64,000 bases of DNA, taken from positions 62,001-126,000 of the forward strand of contig JAIYAC010000008.1 of the NCBI GenBank assembly GCA_027489245.1. Direction: 5' to 3'. The notes under the pieces are model-generated. The model was not told the DNA's origin. It saw nothing but the letters and a program-made list of their open reading frames with translations, and ran no database searches. Source of the DNA: Neisseriaceae bacterium. GTDB lineage: Bacteria > Pseudomonadota > Gammaproteobacteria > Burkholderiales > Chromobacteriaceae. The first letter of the stretch is position 1, and each line of letters begins with the position of its first letter. The translations under genes were made by a program, and so were the position numbers. Positions 9,869 to 18,778 of this stretch are shown piece by piece.

Positions 9869-10028
9869 CACCAAGACGCCCACCTGTGTGGCGATGCCTG
9901 CACCTTTATCGAGCTATTTGCCCCGCACCTGTACGGCAAAGCGGTAGACGGTTCGCGGCTTCACGGCAACAACGCGCGGTATGTTGACGCTAGCGTCACA
10001 AGAAAAAACCCGCCGATTGGCGGGTTTT
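9869..10028 (+). pseudogene. Decayed tandem copy of the cysB 3' end plus terminator
   Basis: This stretch repeats the cysB tail and terminator at an offset of 190 bp. The block CACCTTTATCGAGCT occurs at 9711 and 9901, the CGCACCTG block follows at the same spacing, and the CCCGCCGATTGGCGG hairpin recurs. About a quarter of the bases have diverged in the former coding part and no useful reading frame remains, while the terminator is intact. It probably arose by an old tandem duplication. Confidence 0.8.
10007..10027. terminator. Duplicated bidirectional terminator
   Basis: AACCCGCC-GATT-GGCGGGTT with A-run before and T-run after. It serves the minus-strand reductase gene that ends at 10052 and backs up the cysB terminator. 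Confidence 0.85.
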
Positions 10029-10040
10029 TACAGTGTGCCT

Positions 10041-10052
10041 TGCGGCCAACCT
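10041..10052 (+). repeat. Dispersed 12-mer TGCGGCCAACCT at the reductase stop codon
   Basis: Exact copy whose last base is also the last base of the minus-strand reductase stop codon, so on that strand the 12-mer follows the stop directly. Confidence 0.9.
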
Positions 10053-10792
10053 TACAGTGTCAGGCCACCGGTCACTTCGATGGCTGCACCGTTGATGTAG
10101 CTGGCTTCGTCGGAAGCGAGCCAGGCGTACACATTGGCGATTTCTTCCGGCTGCGCCATACGCTTCATCGGCACCTTGTCTTCCATGGCCTGGATGACTT
10201 TTTCCGGCATGGATTTCAGGATAGGTGTGGCCACAAAGCCAGGGCATACGGCGTTGGCACGAATGCCTTTCTTGCCCAGCTCTTTCGCCCAGGTTTTCAC
10301 AAAGCCGATCACACCAAACTTGGAAGCAGCGTAGTTGGTCTGGCCGAAGTTGCCATACACACCTACCACAGAGGAAGCGTTCAGGATCACACCAGCACCC
10401 TGTTCGATCATGGTATCCACCACGGCCTTGGTGCAGTTGTAGACACCCTTCAGGTTGATGTCGATTACCTTGTCGAACTGGTCTTCGGTCATTTTGATCA
10501 GCTGGGCGTCCATCACGATACCGGCGTTGTTCACCAGCACGTCAATGCGGCCAAACTGGGTTTTCAGCGCGCCAACCATGTCGGCGATCTGGGCTTTGTC
10601 GGTCACGTCCACTTTGTAACCTACCGCTTCGCCACCGGCTGCTTTCAGCTCTTCCACCACCGCATTAACGGCGTCCAGGTTGATGTCGCATACAGCAACG
10701 ATCGCGCCTTCCTTGATGAATTTTTCGGCAGTAGCTTTACCAATACCGCTGGCACCACCAGTGATGATGGAGACTTTCCCTTTCAAGCGCAT
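10052..10792 (-). CDS. FabG-type 3-oxoacyl-ACP / acetoacetyl-CoA reductase (SDR family)
   Basis: NADPH-dependent ketoreductase of the short-chain dehydrogenase family, 246 residues. The cofactor motif is TGGASGIGKA (residues 11-20). NNAGIV comes next, and the catalytic Ser-Tyr-Lys are in ASSVVG and YAASK; the C-terminal NGAAIEVTGG is typical of FabG/PhaB. It stands alone rather than in the fab cluster, so a role in polyhydroxyalkanoate synthesis or another acyl pathway is as likely as fatty-acid synthesis. A TGC-rich inverted repeat lies upstream. Confidence 0.85.
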   Translation of the reverse strand: MRLKGKVSIITGGASGIGKATAEKFIKEGAIVAVCDINLDAVNAVVEELKAAGGEAVGYKVDVTDKAQIADMVGALKTQFGRIDVLVNNAGIVMDAQLIKMTEDQFDKVIDINLKGVYNCTKAVVDTMIEQGAGVILNASSVVGVYGNFGQTNYAASKFGVIGFVKTWAKELGKKGIRANAVCPGFVATPILKSMPEKVIQAMEDKVPMKRMAQPEEIANVYAWLASDEASYINGAAIEVTGGLTL

Positions 10793-11148
10793 AATTCTTC
10801 CTTTGCATTCAGTTGCAGGCGACCCGATTGTCGACCGGATATTGCTCCACCACCGACCCTCAAGGCCGAGTCCCTGTTTTTATTGTCTGTCTTGTCTTGT
10901 TATGCCGGTTGCCACTGCCGCATTTTGCAGCGCACAACCATCTTGCGCTGCAATATAACGCAAGCGCTCGGTAGCGGTAAAGCAAACGCTCTATCGCCTG
11001 TCATCACGGCAGGCAAGGCTGTGGCGGGATTATCGCAGTGCAAAAAAAATTTACGGAAAAACAGGCATTTGCGCGTAGTGGCCATGAAAGCCACAACCGG
11101 GAAGCCCGCCGGACTACCCCACGCGCAAACCCGCAGCACATGAAAAAA
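10793..11148. other. Intergenic region upstream of the FabG-type gene
   Basis: About 350 bp without a supportable gene. It holds the promoter of the reductase and a perfect 10-bp inverted repeat (described separately). A 120-residue minus frame runs through it into ybiT but has no family likeness and is rejected. Confidence 0.5.
10925..10953. promoter_or_regulatory. Inverted repeat TTGCAGCGCA / TGCGCTGCAA
   Basis: Perfect 10-bp arms separated by 9 bp, about 135 bp upstream of the FabG-type gene. TGC/GCA-rich palindromes are bound by PhaR-type regulators of polyhydroxyalkanoate genes; that link is only a suggestion. A transcript hairpin is the alternative. Confidence 0.45.
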
Positions 11149-11164
11149 GGCAGCCGTAGCTGCC
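11149..11164 (-). terminator. Intrinsic terminator of ybiT
   Basis: GGCAGC-CGTA-GCTGCC stem followed on the minus strand by CTTTTTTC, 27 bp after the ybiT stop. Confidence 0.85.
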
Positions 11165-11191
11165 TTGATGCTTACCCCGTGCGGGGCAGAT

Positions 11192-12823
11192 TTATTCCAG
11201 ACCTTTGCTGGCCAGGTAGTCTTCGTAGTTGCCGGTGTAGTAGTCGAAGCCGCCTTTGCCATCCAGCTCCAGGATATGGTCGGCCAGCGAGCTCACAAAC
11301 TGACGGTCGTGCGATACAAAGATCAGGGTGCCCTTGTACTTTTCCAGCGCCATGTTCAGGGCTTCGATCGACTCCATATCCATATGGTTGGTCGGTTCAT
11401 CCATGATCATGACGTTCGGCTTTTGCAGGATCAGCTTGCCGTACAGCATGCGGCCTTTTTCACCACCGGACAGTACGCGCACCGGCTTGTCCACGTCGTT
11501 GCTGCCAAACAGCAGGCGGCCCAGCGTGCCACGGATAATCTGCTCGTCGTCGCCTTCCTGGCCCCACTCGCGCATCCAGTCGGTCAGCGTGCTGTCGCTG
11601 GCAAATTCGGCTTCATGGTCCTGGGCAAAGTAGCCCACCTGTGCTTTTTCAGCCCACTTGATCTGGCCATAATCGGCAGTAATGCCCTCGGCCAATGGCG
11701 CGTCGAAGGCACCAGCCAGCAGTTTCACCAGCGTGGATTTACCGGCACCGTTGGGGCCGATGATCGCCAGGCGTGCACCGGCTTCCAGGATAAAGCTCAG
11801 GTCTTTCAGCAGCACCTTCTTGTCGTAAGCCTTGTTCAGGCTGTCGACTTCGACGGCCTGGCGGTGCAGCTTGAATTTGTCGTCCATTTCAAAGCGAATG
11901 AACGGGCTCTGGCGGCTGGATGGCTTCACTTCCACCATATCGGCCTTCAGTTTGTCCGCCTGCTTCAGTCGGCTGGTGGCCTGGCGGGCTTTGGATTTGT
12001 TGGCCGAGAAGCGCGCCACAAATTCGTGCAGCTCCTGGATACGCTCTTTGGCCTTGCTATTGGATGCCAGCTGGCGCTCGCGGGCCTGGGTGGACGCGAT
12101 CATGTAGTCGTCGTAGTTACCCGGGTAGATGCGAATGGTGTTGTAGTCCAGATCGGCCATGTGGGTGCAGACCGAGTTCAGGAAGTGTCGGTCGTGCGAA
12201 ATGATGATCATGGTGGCGTTGCGCTCGTTCAGCACGTGCTCCAGCCAGCGAATGGTGTTGATGTCCAGGTTGTTGGTCGGTTCGTCCAGCAGCAGAATGT
12301 CGGGGTTGGAGAACAGTGCCTGTGCCAGCAGTACACGCAGCTTCCAGCCTGGTGCCACTTCACTCATCGGGCCAAAGTGCTGCTCTACCGGAATACCCAC
12401 GCCCATCAGCAGCTCGCCTGCGCGGGCTTCGGCGGTATAGCCGTCGTATTCGGCAAATTTGGCTTCCAGTTCGGCCGCATGCATGTAGTCGTCTTCGGTC
12501 GCTTCCAGGTTGGCGTAAATGGCATCACGCTCGCTCATGGCCGCCCACATTTCGGTATGGCCTTGCAGGACAACATCGATTACACGCTGATCTTCGTAAG
12601 CAAACTGGTCCTGGCGCAGCTTACCCAGACGCAGGCCGTTTTCGATGGCCACTTCGCCACTGGTCTGCTCCAGGTCACCACCCAGAATTTTCATGAAGGT
12701 CGATTTACCGGAGCCGTTGGCACCGATCAGGCCATAGCGGTTACCCTCGCCAAACTTGACCGAAACTTTGTCGAAAAGCGGCTTGGCGCCGAACTGCATG
12801 GTAATGTTGCTTGTCGTAATCAC
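11192..12823 (-). CDS. ybiT: ABC-F family ATPase (YbiT type)
   Basis: Cytosolic protein with two ABC ATPase domains and no membrane segments, acting on the ribosome rather than in transport. 543 residues. Domain 1 has Walker [10 protein letters not shown] (residues 34-42) and [11 protein letters not shown]; domain 2 has GPNGAGKST and [11 protein letters not shown]. The interdomain P-site linker lies at about 245-300. Both switch histidines are present (ISHDRHF and VSHDRQF). Sequence type fits YbiT/Uup-like members rather than EttA. Monocistronic with its own terminator. Confidence 0.9.
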   Translation of the reverse strand: MITTSNITMQFGAKPLFDKVSVKFGEGNRYGLIGANGSGKSTFMKILGGDLEQTSGEVAIENGLRLGKLRQDQFAYEDQRVIDVVLQGHTEMWAAMSERDAIYANLEATEDDYMHAAELEAKFAEYDGYTAEARAGELLMGVGIPVEQHFGPMSEVAPGWKLRVLLAQALFSNPDILLLDEPTNNLDINTIRWLEHVLNERNATMIIISHDRHFLNSVCTHMADLDYNTIRIYPGNYDDYMIASTQARERQLASNSKAKERIQELHEFVARFSANKSKARQATSRLKQADKLKADMVEVKPSSRQSPFIRFEMDDKFKLHRQAVEVDSLNKAYDKKVLLKDLSFILEAGARLAIIGPNGAGKSTLVKLLAGAFDAPLAEGITADYGQIKWAEKAQVGYFAQDHEAEFASDSTLTDWMREWGQEGDDEQIIRGTLGRLLFGSNDVDKPVRVLSGGEKGRMLYGKLILQKPNVMIMDEPTNHMDMESIEALNMALEKYKGTLIFVSHDRQFVSSLADHILELDGKGGFDYYTGNYEDYLASKGLE

Positions 12824-12904
12824 GCGGATAATTCCTCTGCCAGTCTCTGAATGTGTACCGGAAAACCGTGTATTTTAGCACAAAAACCCTTGCAATCAGC
12901 GTGT

Positions 12905-12916
12905 TGCGGCCAACCT
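12905..12916 (+). repeat. Dispersed 12-mer TGCGGCCAACCT in the ybiT-dapA gap
   Basis: Exact copy in the 170-bp divergent intergenic region, about 80 bp upstream of the dapA start. Confidence 0.9.
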
Positions 12917-12993
12917 GCATTGCTTGCGCCGCAATAGCGGAATTCCGTTACAATCAAACACCTTACTTAATCCATTACATATAGGCAGAAGCT

Positions 12994-13869
12994 ATGCTTA
13001 CCGGCAGCCTTGTTGCTCTGGTCACCCCGATGTTCGAGGACGGCCAGGTCGATTTCGAATCGCTCAAACGTCTCGTAGACTTCCACATCGATAACGGTAC
13101 AGACGGCATTGTGGCCGTAGGCACCACCGGCGAATCCGCCACGCTCAGCGTGGAAGAACACATTCAAGTTGTAGAGGCCGTGGCCAAACATGTGGCCGGC
13201 CGCGTTACCGTGGTAGCCGGCACCGGTGGCAACTCCACCGCCGAAGCCATCGAGCTGGCCCAACTGGCCAAACAGGCCGGCGCCAGCCACAGCCTGTCCG
13301 TGGTGCCGTACTACAACAAGCCCACGCAGGAAGGTATCTACCAGCACTACCGCACCATTGCCGAGGCAGTGGACATCCCGCTGATCATGTACAACGTGCC
13401 AGGCCGTACCGTGGCCGACATGAGCAATGACACCGCACTGCGCCTGGCCCAGATCGACAATATCGTGGGCCTGAAAGACGCTACCGGTGATATCGGCCGC
13501 GCCTGCGACCTGGTGTTGCGCGCCCCCGCCGACTTTGCCCTGTACTCCGGTGATGACGCGACCGGCATGGCCTTCATGCTGTGCGGCGGCCACGGCGTCA
13601 TTTCCGTAACGGCCAACGTAGCACCGGCACTAATGAGCCAGCTGTGCAAAGCGGCCCGCCGTGGCGACACCACCGCCGCCCGCGCCATCAATGATCAGCT
13701 GCAGGGCCTGCACAAGCAGCTGTTCTGCGAGCCAAACCCGATTCCGGCCAAGTGGGCACTGCACCGCATGGGCCTGATGCCCGCCGGCCTGCGCCTGCCA
13801 CTGACCCCGCTAAGCCAGGGCTCGGTCGCCATCATCGAAGCCGCCATGAAACAGGCCAACACCCTGTAA
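12994..13869 (+). CDS. dapA: 4-hydroxy-tetrahydrodipicolinate synthase
   Basis: First committed step of lysine and meso-diaminopimelate synthesis: condenses pyruvate with aspartate semialdehyde through a Schiff base. 291 residues, TIM barrel. Motifs seen: GTTGES near residue 44, YYNKPTQEG near 107, and the Schiff-base lysine in GLKDATGD near 161. Followed after 3 bp by bamC, the same dapA-bamC order as in E. coli, so cotranscription is likely. Confidence 0.96.
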   Translation: MLTGSLVALVTPMFEDGQVDFESLKRLVDFHIDNGTDGIVAVGTTGESATLSVEEHIQVVEAVAKHVAGRVTVVAGTGGNSTAEAIELAQLAKQAGASHSLSVVPYYNKPTQEGIYQHYRTIAEAVDIPLIMYNVPGRTVADMSNDTALRLAQIDNIVGLKDATGDIGRACDLVLRAPADFALYSGDDATGMAFMLCGGHGVISVTANVAPALMSQLCKAARRGDTTAARAINDQLQGLHKQLFCEPNPIPAKWALHRMGLMPAGLRLPLTPLSQGSVAIIEAAMKQANTL

Positions 13870-13872
13870 ACC

Positions 13873-15000
13873 ATGAAGCACGCAATGAACAAAACCCTGA
13901 TCTCCGGCCTGCTATGTGCAGGCTTGCTGAGCGCCTGCGCCAGCAGCAACCCCGACCTGAAATACGAGTTCAAGTCGGACAGCCCGAAACCGAAATCCAC
14001 GCTGGAAGTGCCGCCCGACCTGAGCGCCCCGGCGCAGCAAGACCGCTACCCGATTCCGCAGGTCAACACCAGCAGCACCAGCAGCGTGGCCACGCCCGCT
14101 GCTACCGCTGCGGCTACCCCGGCAGCACAGGCCGTACCGGCCAGCGCAGCAGTGGAGCGCGCCGGTACCCAGCGCTGGGTCAGCATCCCGGGCAAGAGCC
14201 CGGCAGAGGTATGGCCACTGCTGAAAGCATTCTGGCTGGATAACGGTTTTGTCATCCAGAACGAAGAAGCCGATATCGGCTACATGGAAACCGACTGGGC
14301 AGAAAACCGTGCCAAACTGGGTGCAACTACCGTACGTGGCCTGCTGGAAACCGTGGGCCTGGGTAGCGTGTTTTCTACGCCGGAGCGCGACAAGTTCCGT
14401 ATCCGCATCGAAAAAACCGCCAATGGCACGGATGTCTTCTTCAGCCATCGCGGCATGTACGAGATCTACATCAACGAAGAAAAAGAAGACACCCGCTGGC
14501 AGCCTCGCCCTACCGACCCGGAAATCGAAGCAGTCTTCCTGAGCCGCTTCCTGGTACGCCTGGGGATGGATGAAGCCACTGCAGCGAAAACCGTGCGTCA
14601 AGAGCAAAGCGCCAACACCGCCCGTGCACGCCTGGTAAAAGGCGGCATCGAGCTGGATGACAGCTACGATCGCGCATGGCGCCGTGTGGGCCTGGTGCTG
14701 GAGCATAACGGCCTGGCCATTACCGACCGTGACCGTACACTGGGTGCCTACTTCGTGAAGCCAGGCAGCGATGATGTACAAAAAGCCAATGCGCAAAGCA
14801 GTGGCGGCCTGTTCTCCAAGCTGGCGTTCTGGAAAGACAGCAAACCGGGTGATAACGCCAGCGTGCCCAACCTGCGCGTACAGCTGACCCGTCAGGGCGA
14901 ACAGCAAGTGCGTATAGAGCTGCGCACCGCCGACAATGCCGTCGTCACGGACAAAGGCCTGGAAGCACTGCTGCAACAGATGGTCAACGAGCTGAAATAA
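13873..15000 (+). CDS. bamC: Outer membrane assembly lipoprotein BamC
   Basis: Accessory lipoprotein of the BAM complex that inserts beta-barrels into the outer membrane. 375 residues. A signal peptide ends with the lipobox LLSAC (Cys near residue 21). An unstructured N-terminal region with VPPDLSAP follows, the lasso that contacts BamD, and two helix-grip domains make up the rest. An Ala/Pro/Thr-rich linker lies at about 70-95. Start may be 13873 or the second ATG at 13885 (MNKTLIS); both leave the signal peptide intact. Confidence 0.92.
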   Translation: MKHAMNKTLISGLLCAGLLSACASSNPDLKYEFKSDSPKPKSTLEVPPDLSAPAQQDRYPIPQVNTSSTSSVATPAATAAATPAAQAVPASAAVERAGTQRWVSIPGKSPAEVWPLLKAFWLDNGFVIQNEEADIGYMETDWAENRAKLGATTVRGLLETVGLGSVFSTPERDKFRIRIEKTANGTDVFFSHRGMYEIYINEEKEDTRWQPRPTDPEIEAVFLSRFLVRLGMDEATAAKTVRQEQSANTARARLVKGGIELDDSYDRAWRRVGLVLEHNGLAITDRDRTLGAYFVKPGSDDVQKANAQSSGGLFSKLAFWKDSKPGDNASVPNLRVQLTRQGEQQVRIELRTADNAVVTDKGLEALLQQMVNELK

Positions 15001-15017
15001 GCATCGCGTACCCCATC

Positions 15018-15046
15018 AGCCCGCCACACAAGGCGGGCTTTTTCTT
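15018..15046 (+). terminator. Terminator after dapA-bamC
   Basis: AGCCCGCC / GGCGGGCT stem followed by TTTTTC, 17 bp after the bamC stop. Confidence 0.88.
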
Positions 15047-15054
15047 GCCTGCGT

Positions 15055-15095
15055 AAAAAAGCCGACACCCCTGCCAAGGGGCTGTCGGCTTTTTT
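15055..15095. terminator. Second, bidirectional terminator between bamC and hemN
   Basis: A-run, GCCGACA stem with an inner CCCC/GGGG pairing, TGTCGGC and T-run. It is symmetrical, so it ends hemN on the minus strand and backs up the bamC terminator. Confidence 0.88.
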
Positions 15096-15111
15096 CTTGT
15101 GAAACGATGCG

Positions 15112-16518
15112 TCAGATCGTCTGTGAATAACGCGCCTTGGTTTCCCGCTCGCGCAGGTGGCGGTCAAAAATCATGGCAATGTTGCGAATCAGGAAGCGAC
15201 CTTTTGGCGCCACCATCAGAAAGTCACCGTCAAAGGTCAGCAGGCCTTCGCTCTGGAACGCCCGGATCTGCGGCAACTCTACGGCAAAATAGTCGGCGAA
15301 ATTGATGGCAAAGGTCTGCTCGATCGCCTCGACCGACAGCGAGAAGCGGCACATCAGCGCCTGGATCACGCTACGGCGCAAGATGTCATCTTCGGTCAGC
15401 GTCATGCCGCGCAGTACCGGCAGGTGGCCAGCATCCAGCGCGGCGTAGTAGGCGTCCAGCTCCTTCTCGTTCTGCGTGTAGCACGGCCCCACTTTGCCGA
15501 TGGACGACACACCCAGGCCGATCATGTCGCAATCCGCATGGGTAGAGTAGCCCTGGAAATTGCGCTGCAAGCGGCCCTGCTGCAAAGCACGGGTCAGCTC
15601 GTCGTCCGGCTTGGCAAAGTGGTCCATGCCGATAAATACATAGCCTGCGTCCGCCAGCTGGCGGACCGAGTTTTGCAGGATATCCAGCTTGGTGGCCGAT
15701 GTGGGCAAATCGGCCTCGTTGATGCGGCGCTGCGGCATGAACACCGTAGGCAAGTGCGCGTAGTTGTACAGCGCAATGCGGTCTGGCGACATGGCAATCA
15801 CGCGGCTGACCGTGTTCTCCAGCGAATGCGCGGTTTGCTTGGGCAGGCCGTAGATCAGGTCCACACTGATGGACTTGAAGCCGGCCTCGCGCGCCGCATC
15901 CATCACCACACGGGTTTCTTCCTCGCTCTGGATGCGGTTCACCGCCTCCTGCACCACCGGGTCGAAATCCTGGATACCGATACTCATGCGGTTGAAACCC
16001 AGCCGTGCCAGATGCAGCACCGTGTCGCGGCCAACCTTGCGCGGGTCGATCTCGATAGAAAACTCGCCCTCCGGCAACAGCTCGAAATGCTGGCGAATAA
16101 TGCCCATCACGCGGTCCAGCTGCTCGTCCGACAAGAAGGTAGGCGTGCCGCCACCAAAATGCAGCTGGATCACCTTCTCACGGCTACCCAGTTTTTCCGC
16201 TACCAGGCGGATTTCTTTTTCCAGGTAGTCCAGGTAGGCATCGGCACGGCTTTTGTCTTTGGTAATGATCTTGTTACAGCCGCAGTAGTAGCAAATGGTG
16301 TTGCAGAACGGCACATGCACGTACAGCGAGATCGGCCGATGGTTGGCGCCAATCGCGCGGTGCGCCAGCCATTGCTCGTAATCACTCACCCCGAAACCGG
16401 CGTGAAAACGGTCTGCCGTGGGGTAGGACGTGTAACGCGGGCCAGAGCCTTCCAGCCTTTCGATAAGTTCTCTATCGAAAATACACTGTGTCGGCGTGAA
16501 ATTTATGGTGGGTGTCAT
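15112..16518 (-). CDS. hemN: Oxygen-independent coproporphyrinogen III dehydrogenase
   Basis: Radical-SAM enzyme making protoporphyrinogen IX without oxygen. About 468 residues. The radical-SAM cluster motif is CNTICYYCGC (CxxxCxxC plus the extra HemN cysteine), with GSGPRYTSYPTA near the N-terminus and the GGGTP SAM motif. The start at 16518 (MTPTINF) is preferred to the longer frame from 16623, which would run through the FNR box. Divergent from fnr, with the FNR box 65 bp upstream: anaerobic activation is expected. Confidence 0.94.
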   Translation of the reverse strand: MTPTINFTPTQCIFDRELIERLEGSGPRYTSYPTADRFHAGFGVSDYEQWLAHRAIGANHRPISLYVHVPFCNTICYYCGCNKIITKDKSRADAYLDYLEKEIRLVAEKLGSREKVIQLHFGGGTPTFLSDEQLDRVMGIIRQHFELLPEGEFSIEIDPRKVGRDTVLHLARLGFNRMSIGIQDFDPVVQEAVNRIQSEEETRVVMDAAREAGFKSISVDLIYGLPKQTAHSLENTVSRVIAMSPDRIALYNYAHLPTVFMPQRRINEADLPTSATKLDILQNSVRQLADAGYVFIGMDHFAKPDDELTRALQQGRLQRNFQGYSTHADCDMIGLGVSSIGKVGPCYTQNEKELDAYYAALDAGHLPVLRGMTLTEDDILRRSVIQALMCRFSLSVEAIEQTFAINFADYFAVELPQIRAFQSEGLLTFDGDFLMVAPKGRFLIRNIAMIFDRHLRERETKARYSQTI

Positions 16519-16582
16519 ATTGAATCTGGTTGGAAAACCGGTGGTGGGCTGGTAAATTTGCGCAATTACCACTTTTCTTGCT

Positions 16583-16596
16583 TTGACGCGTATCAA
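16583..16596. promoter_or_regulatory. FNR box between hemN and fnr
   Basis: TTGACGCGTATCAA differs from the FNR consensus TTGATNNNNATCAA at one base. It sits between the divergent hemN and fnr, placed to activate hemN and to control fnr itself. Confidence 0.8.
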
Positions 16597-16628
16597 GCAA
16601 GCCCGCTTGCTTGGCGAAAACACACTCT

Positions 16629-17369
16629 ATGACTGACCACACACACCCAATGCACGCACTCAAAGTGTCGTGTTCCAACTGCAGCCTGCGAGAACTGTGC
16701 CTCCCGGTAGGCTTGAACCGCGATGAAATGGCGCAACTGGACGCCGTGATCCGTCAAAGCCGACGCCTGAAACGTGGCGAATACCTGTTCCGCTCCGGCG
16801 AGGGCTTCCGCTCGCTGTACGCGGTGCGTACCGGCTACTTCAAAACCTGCGTGTCCAGCCAGGACGGGCGCGAACAGGTTACCGGCTTTCACATGTCGGG
16901 CGAGCTGATGGGCCTGGACGGCATTTCGTCCAACCTGCACGGCTGCGACGCCATCGCGCTGGAAGACAGCGAGGTCTGCGAGCTGCCGTTCAACCGCATG
17001 GAAACGCTGGGCCGCGACATCCCCAGCCTGCAGCACCACTTTTTCCGCCTGATGAGCCGCGAAATCGTGCGCGACCAGTCGGTAATGTTGCTGCTAGGCA
17101 ACATGAAAGCCGAAGAACGCCTGGCGGCTTTCTTGCTGAACTTGTCACAGCGCCTATCAGCTCGCGGCTTTGCGGCCAACGATTTCATCCTGCGCATGAG
17201 CCGCGAGGAAATCGGCAGCTTCCTGGGGCTAAAACTGGAAACCGTCAGCCGTACCTTGTCCAAATTCCAGCAGCAAGGCTGGCTGGTGGTAGACCACAAG
17301 CACATCCAGCTGGTGAAGCCGGAAGCGCTGAAAGAACTGGTCGCCGGCTGCTCGCAAGCGCAGCACTGA
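16629..17369 (+). CDS. fnr: FNR-type oxygen-sensing transcription factor
   Basis: CRP/FNR-family regulator whose [4Fe-4S] cluster falls apart in oxygen. About 246 residues. The N-terminal cysteines are CSNCSLRELC, and the fourth ligand is in the HGCDAIA segment; a cyclic-nucleotide-type beta roll follows. The C-terminal helix-turn-helix (SREEIGSFLGLKLETVSRTL) has the E-x2-S-R recognition residues of true FNR. An upstream in-frame TTG at 16611 is possible, but the ATG at 16629 matches usual family starts. The adjacent FNR box implies autoregulation. Confidence 0.93.
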   Translation: MTDHTHPMHALKVSCSNCSLRELCLPVGLNRDEMAQLDAVIRQSRRLKRGEYLFRSGEGFRSLYAVRTGYFKTCVSSQDGREQVTGFHMSGELMGLDGISSNLHGCDAIALEDSEVCELPFNRMETLGRDIPSLQHHFFRLMSREIVRDQSVMLLLGNMKAEERLAAFLLNLSQRLSARGFAANDFILRMSREEIGSFLGLKLETVSRTLSKFQQQGWLVVDHKHIQLVKPEALKELVAGCSQAQH

Positions 17370-17388
17370 TCGCCCGCTACGAATGCCA

Positions 17389-17414
17389 AACGCCCCTCAC
17401 GGGGCGTTTTGTTT
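17389..17414 (+). terminator. Terminator after fnr
   Basis: AACGCCCC-TCAC-GGGGCGTT stem followed by TTGTTTT. Confidence 0.85.
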
Positions 17415-17420
17415 TGTGGC

Positions 17421-17876
17421 CTACAGCATGCCGATGGACAGCGCCGCCGCCAGGGTGGCGCCCAGCTCGGCAGCGGCGGCAACATCCCCCGCGGCCGGCA
17501 CACCCCGTACCAGCAGCGGCGGGTAGGCCAGACGCCAGCCGTAGCCGCGCGCGATACGCTCGATGGCCTGCTGCGCACCCAGGCCGTCGTTGCCAGCGCT
17601 AATCAGCACCGCGTATGGCAAGCCGGCCACTTTGCCCTGCGCCGGGTAGTAGGTGCGGTCGAAAAAATCTTTTAGTGCGCCAGCCATGTAGCCAAAATTT
17701 TCTGGCGTGGCCAGCAATAGCGCGTCACAAGCCAGCAGCTCGTCCATGCCTGCCTGCAGGGCGGGCATGATGCGTACCTTCACACTGCCGTCCTGCAGCG
17801 CTGCCGCAGCCGCCGCCTTGGCCAGCAGCAGGGTATGGCCAGTCTGGCTGCTCCATAGCACCAGCAGCGTCTTCAT
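17421..17876 (-). CDS. Flavodoxin-fold family protein
   Basis: A 151-residue flavodoxin-like protein. The FMN phosphate loop is SSQTGHT (residues 9-15), with LATPENFGYMAGALKDFFDR near residue 55, the pattern of WrbA-like and NADPH-dependent FMN reductases. It probably handles quinone or flavin reduction; the substrate is unknown. Its ATG overlaps the stop of the DUF1853 gene by 4 bp, so it is the last gene of the trmJ-DUF1853-flavodoxin run. Confidence 0.75.
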   Translation of the reverse strand: MKTLLVLWSSQTGHTLLLAKAAAAAALQDGSVKVRIMPALQAGMDELLACDALLLATPENFGYMAGALKDFFDRTYYPAQGKVAGLPYAVLISAGNDGLGAQQAIERIARGYGWRLAYPPLLVRGVPAAGDVAAAAELGATLAAALSIGML

Positions 17877-18775
17877 GCGGCCAACCTGGGTAGCAAGGTA
17901 GCCAGCAAATCAGGATCTGGCCAGCTATCGGGCACCACAAAACCACGTGCGACCTCTTGCCAGACGCCCTGTGCGTCCGGCAGCAGCTCGGCCAGCAGCC
18001 AGGGGCCGTCGGCCTGCGCCAGCTGCGCGCGCATGGCGGCCAGGCTCTGCGTGGCGGCTTCTTCAGCTTGCGCCGGGCCTAGCCATTGCAAGCGCGGCAG
18101 GGCCAGCCAGCGGCTATGTGGGTGCTGCTGCGGCCAACTATCCTGCAGGCGGCACCACCAGCCGCGGCAGGCTGCCGTATTGATGGCGGGATGGGTGGTG
18201 GTGGCGTGGGCAGGAAAGAACAGCCAGCCTGTCAGGCGGCTGCAAACAGCGGCCTGTTCAAAACTGGCTGGCAGCCTGGCGGCGGGGTGCTGCGCCAGGG
18301 CTAGCTGGCTGGCCAGCTTGCGGTATTTCAGCCACCACGCGTCGCGCAGGCCGGGGCCGACCAGCGCGTGCGGGGCGCTATCCAGCTGCAGGTAGAACTT
18401 GCTGGCGGCTTCCAGGTGATACGGCTCGCCGTCTAGACGCAGCAAAAAATCAAACTCACCCACCGTCTGCGTAGCATCGCGCACGGGCAGGTTGGCCGCC
18501 ACCAGCTCGATATGCGACGCGTGGCTGAACCAGTACGCCAGCAGGGCTTCGGCGTACAGCCCCAGGCGGCGCGTGGGGCGCGCTGCCAGCCACGCCAGCA
18601 GCGGGCCGGGGTCGGCATCCAGCGCCAGTAGCTGCGGCCAACCTTGCGGCCCCAGCAGGCGCTGGCAGCTGATTTCCACACCGCTGTGCCAGGGTGGCGG
18701 CGCCGTCAGCAGGTAGGCAAGGTCGCGCACCGGCTGGCTGCGCAGCTGCGCGCACTGTGCCAGGCCGGGCAGCAT
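17873..18775 (-). CDS. DUF1853 family protein
   Basis: A 300-residue protein of the uncharacterised DUF1853 family. Seen are RDLAYLLTAPP near the N-terminus, LGLYAEALLAYWF near 70-85 and the acidic stretch GEFDFLL, followed by LEAASKFYL, which recalls a PD-(D/E)XK nuclease-like core. That function is only inferred. Two copies or near-copies of the 12-mer lie inside it (18633, 18489) and one covers its last codons (17876). Located 3 bp after trmJ. Confidence 0.78.
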   Translation of the reverse strand: MLPGLAQCAQLRSQPVRDLAYLLTAPPPWHSGVEISCQRLLGPQGWPQLLALDADPGPLLAWLAARPTRRLGLYAEALLAYWFSHASHIELVAANLPVRDATQTVGEFDFLLRLDGEPYHLEAASKFYLQLDSAPHALVGPGLRDAWWLKYRKLASQLALAQHPAARLPASFEQAAVCSRLTGWLFFPAHATTTHPAINTAACRGWWCRLQDSWPQQHPHSRWLALPRLQWLGPAQAEEAATQSLAAMRAQLAQADGPWLLAELLPDAQGVWQEVARGFVVPDSWPDPDLLATLLPRLAA

Positions 18776-18778
18776 GGC

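Noticed and set aside
10900-11262. Minus-strand 120-residue frame between the reductase and ybiT
   Set aside because: It overlaps the ybiT end and terminator, and its Thr/Ala-rich sequence matches no family pattern.
11165-12850. Plus-strand 561-codon frame
   Set aside because: Shadow of ybiT, whose ABC motifs are intact on the minus strand.
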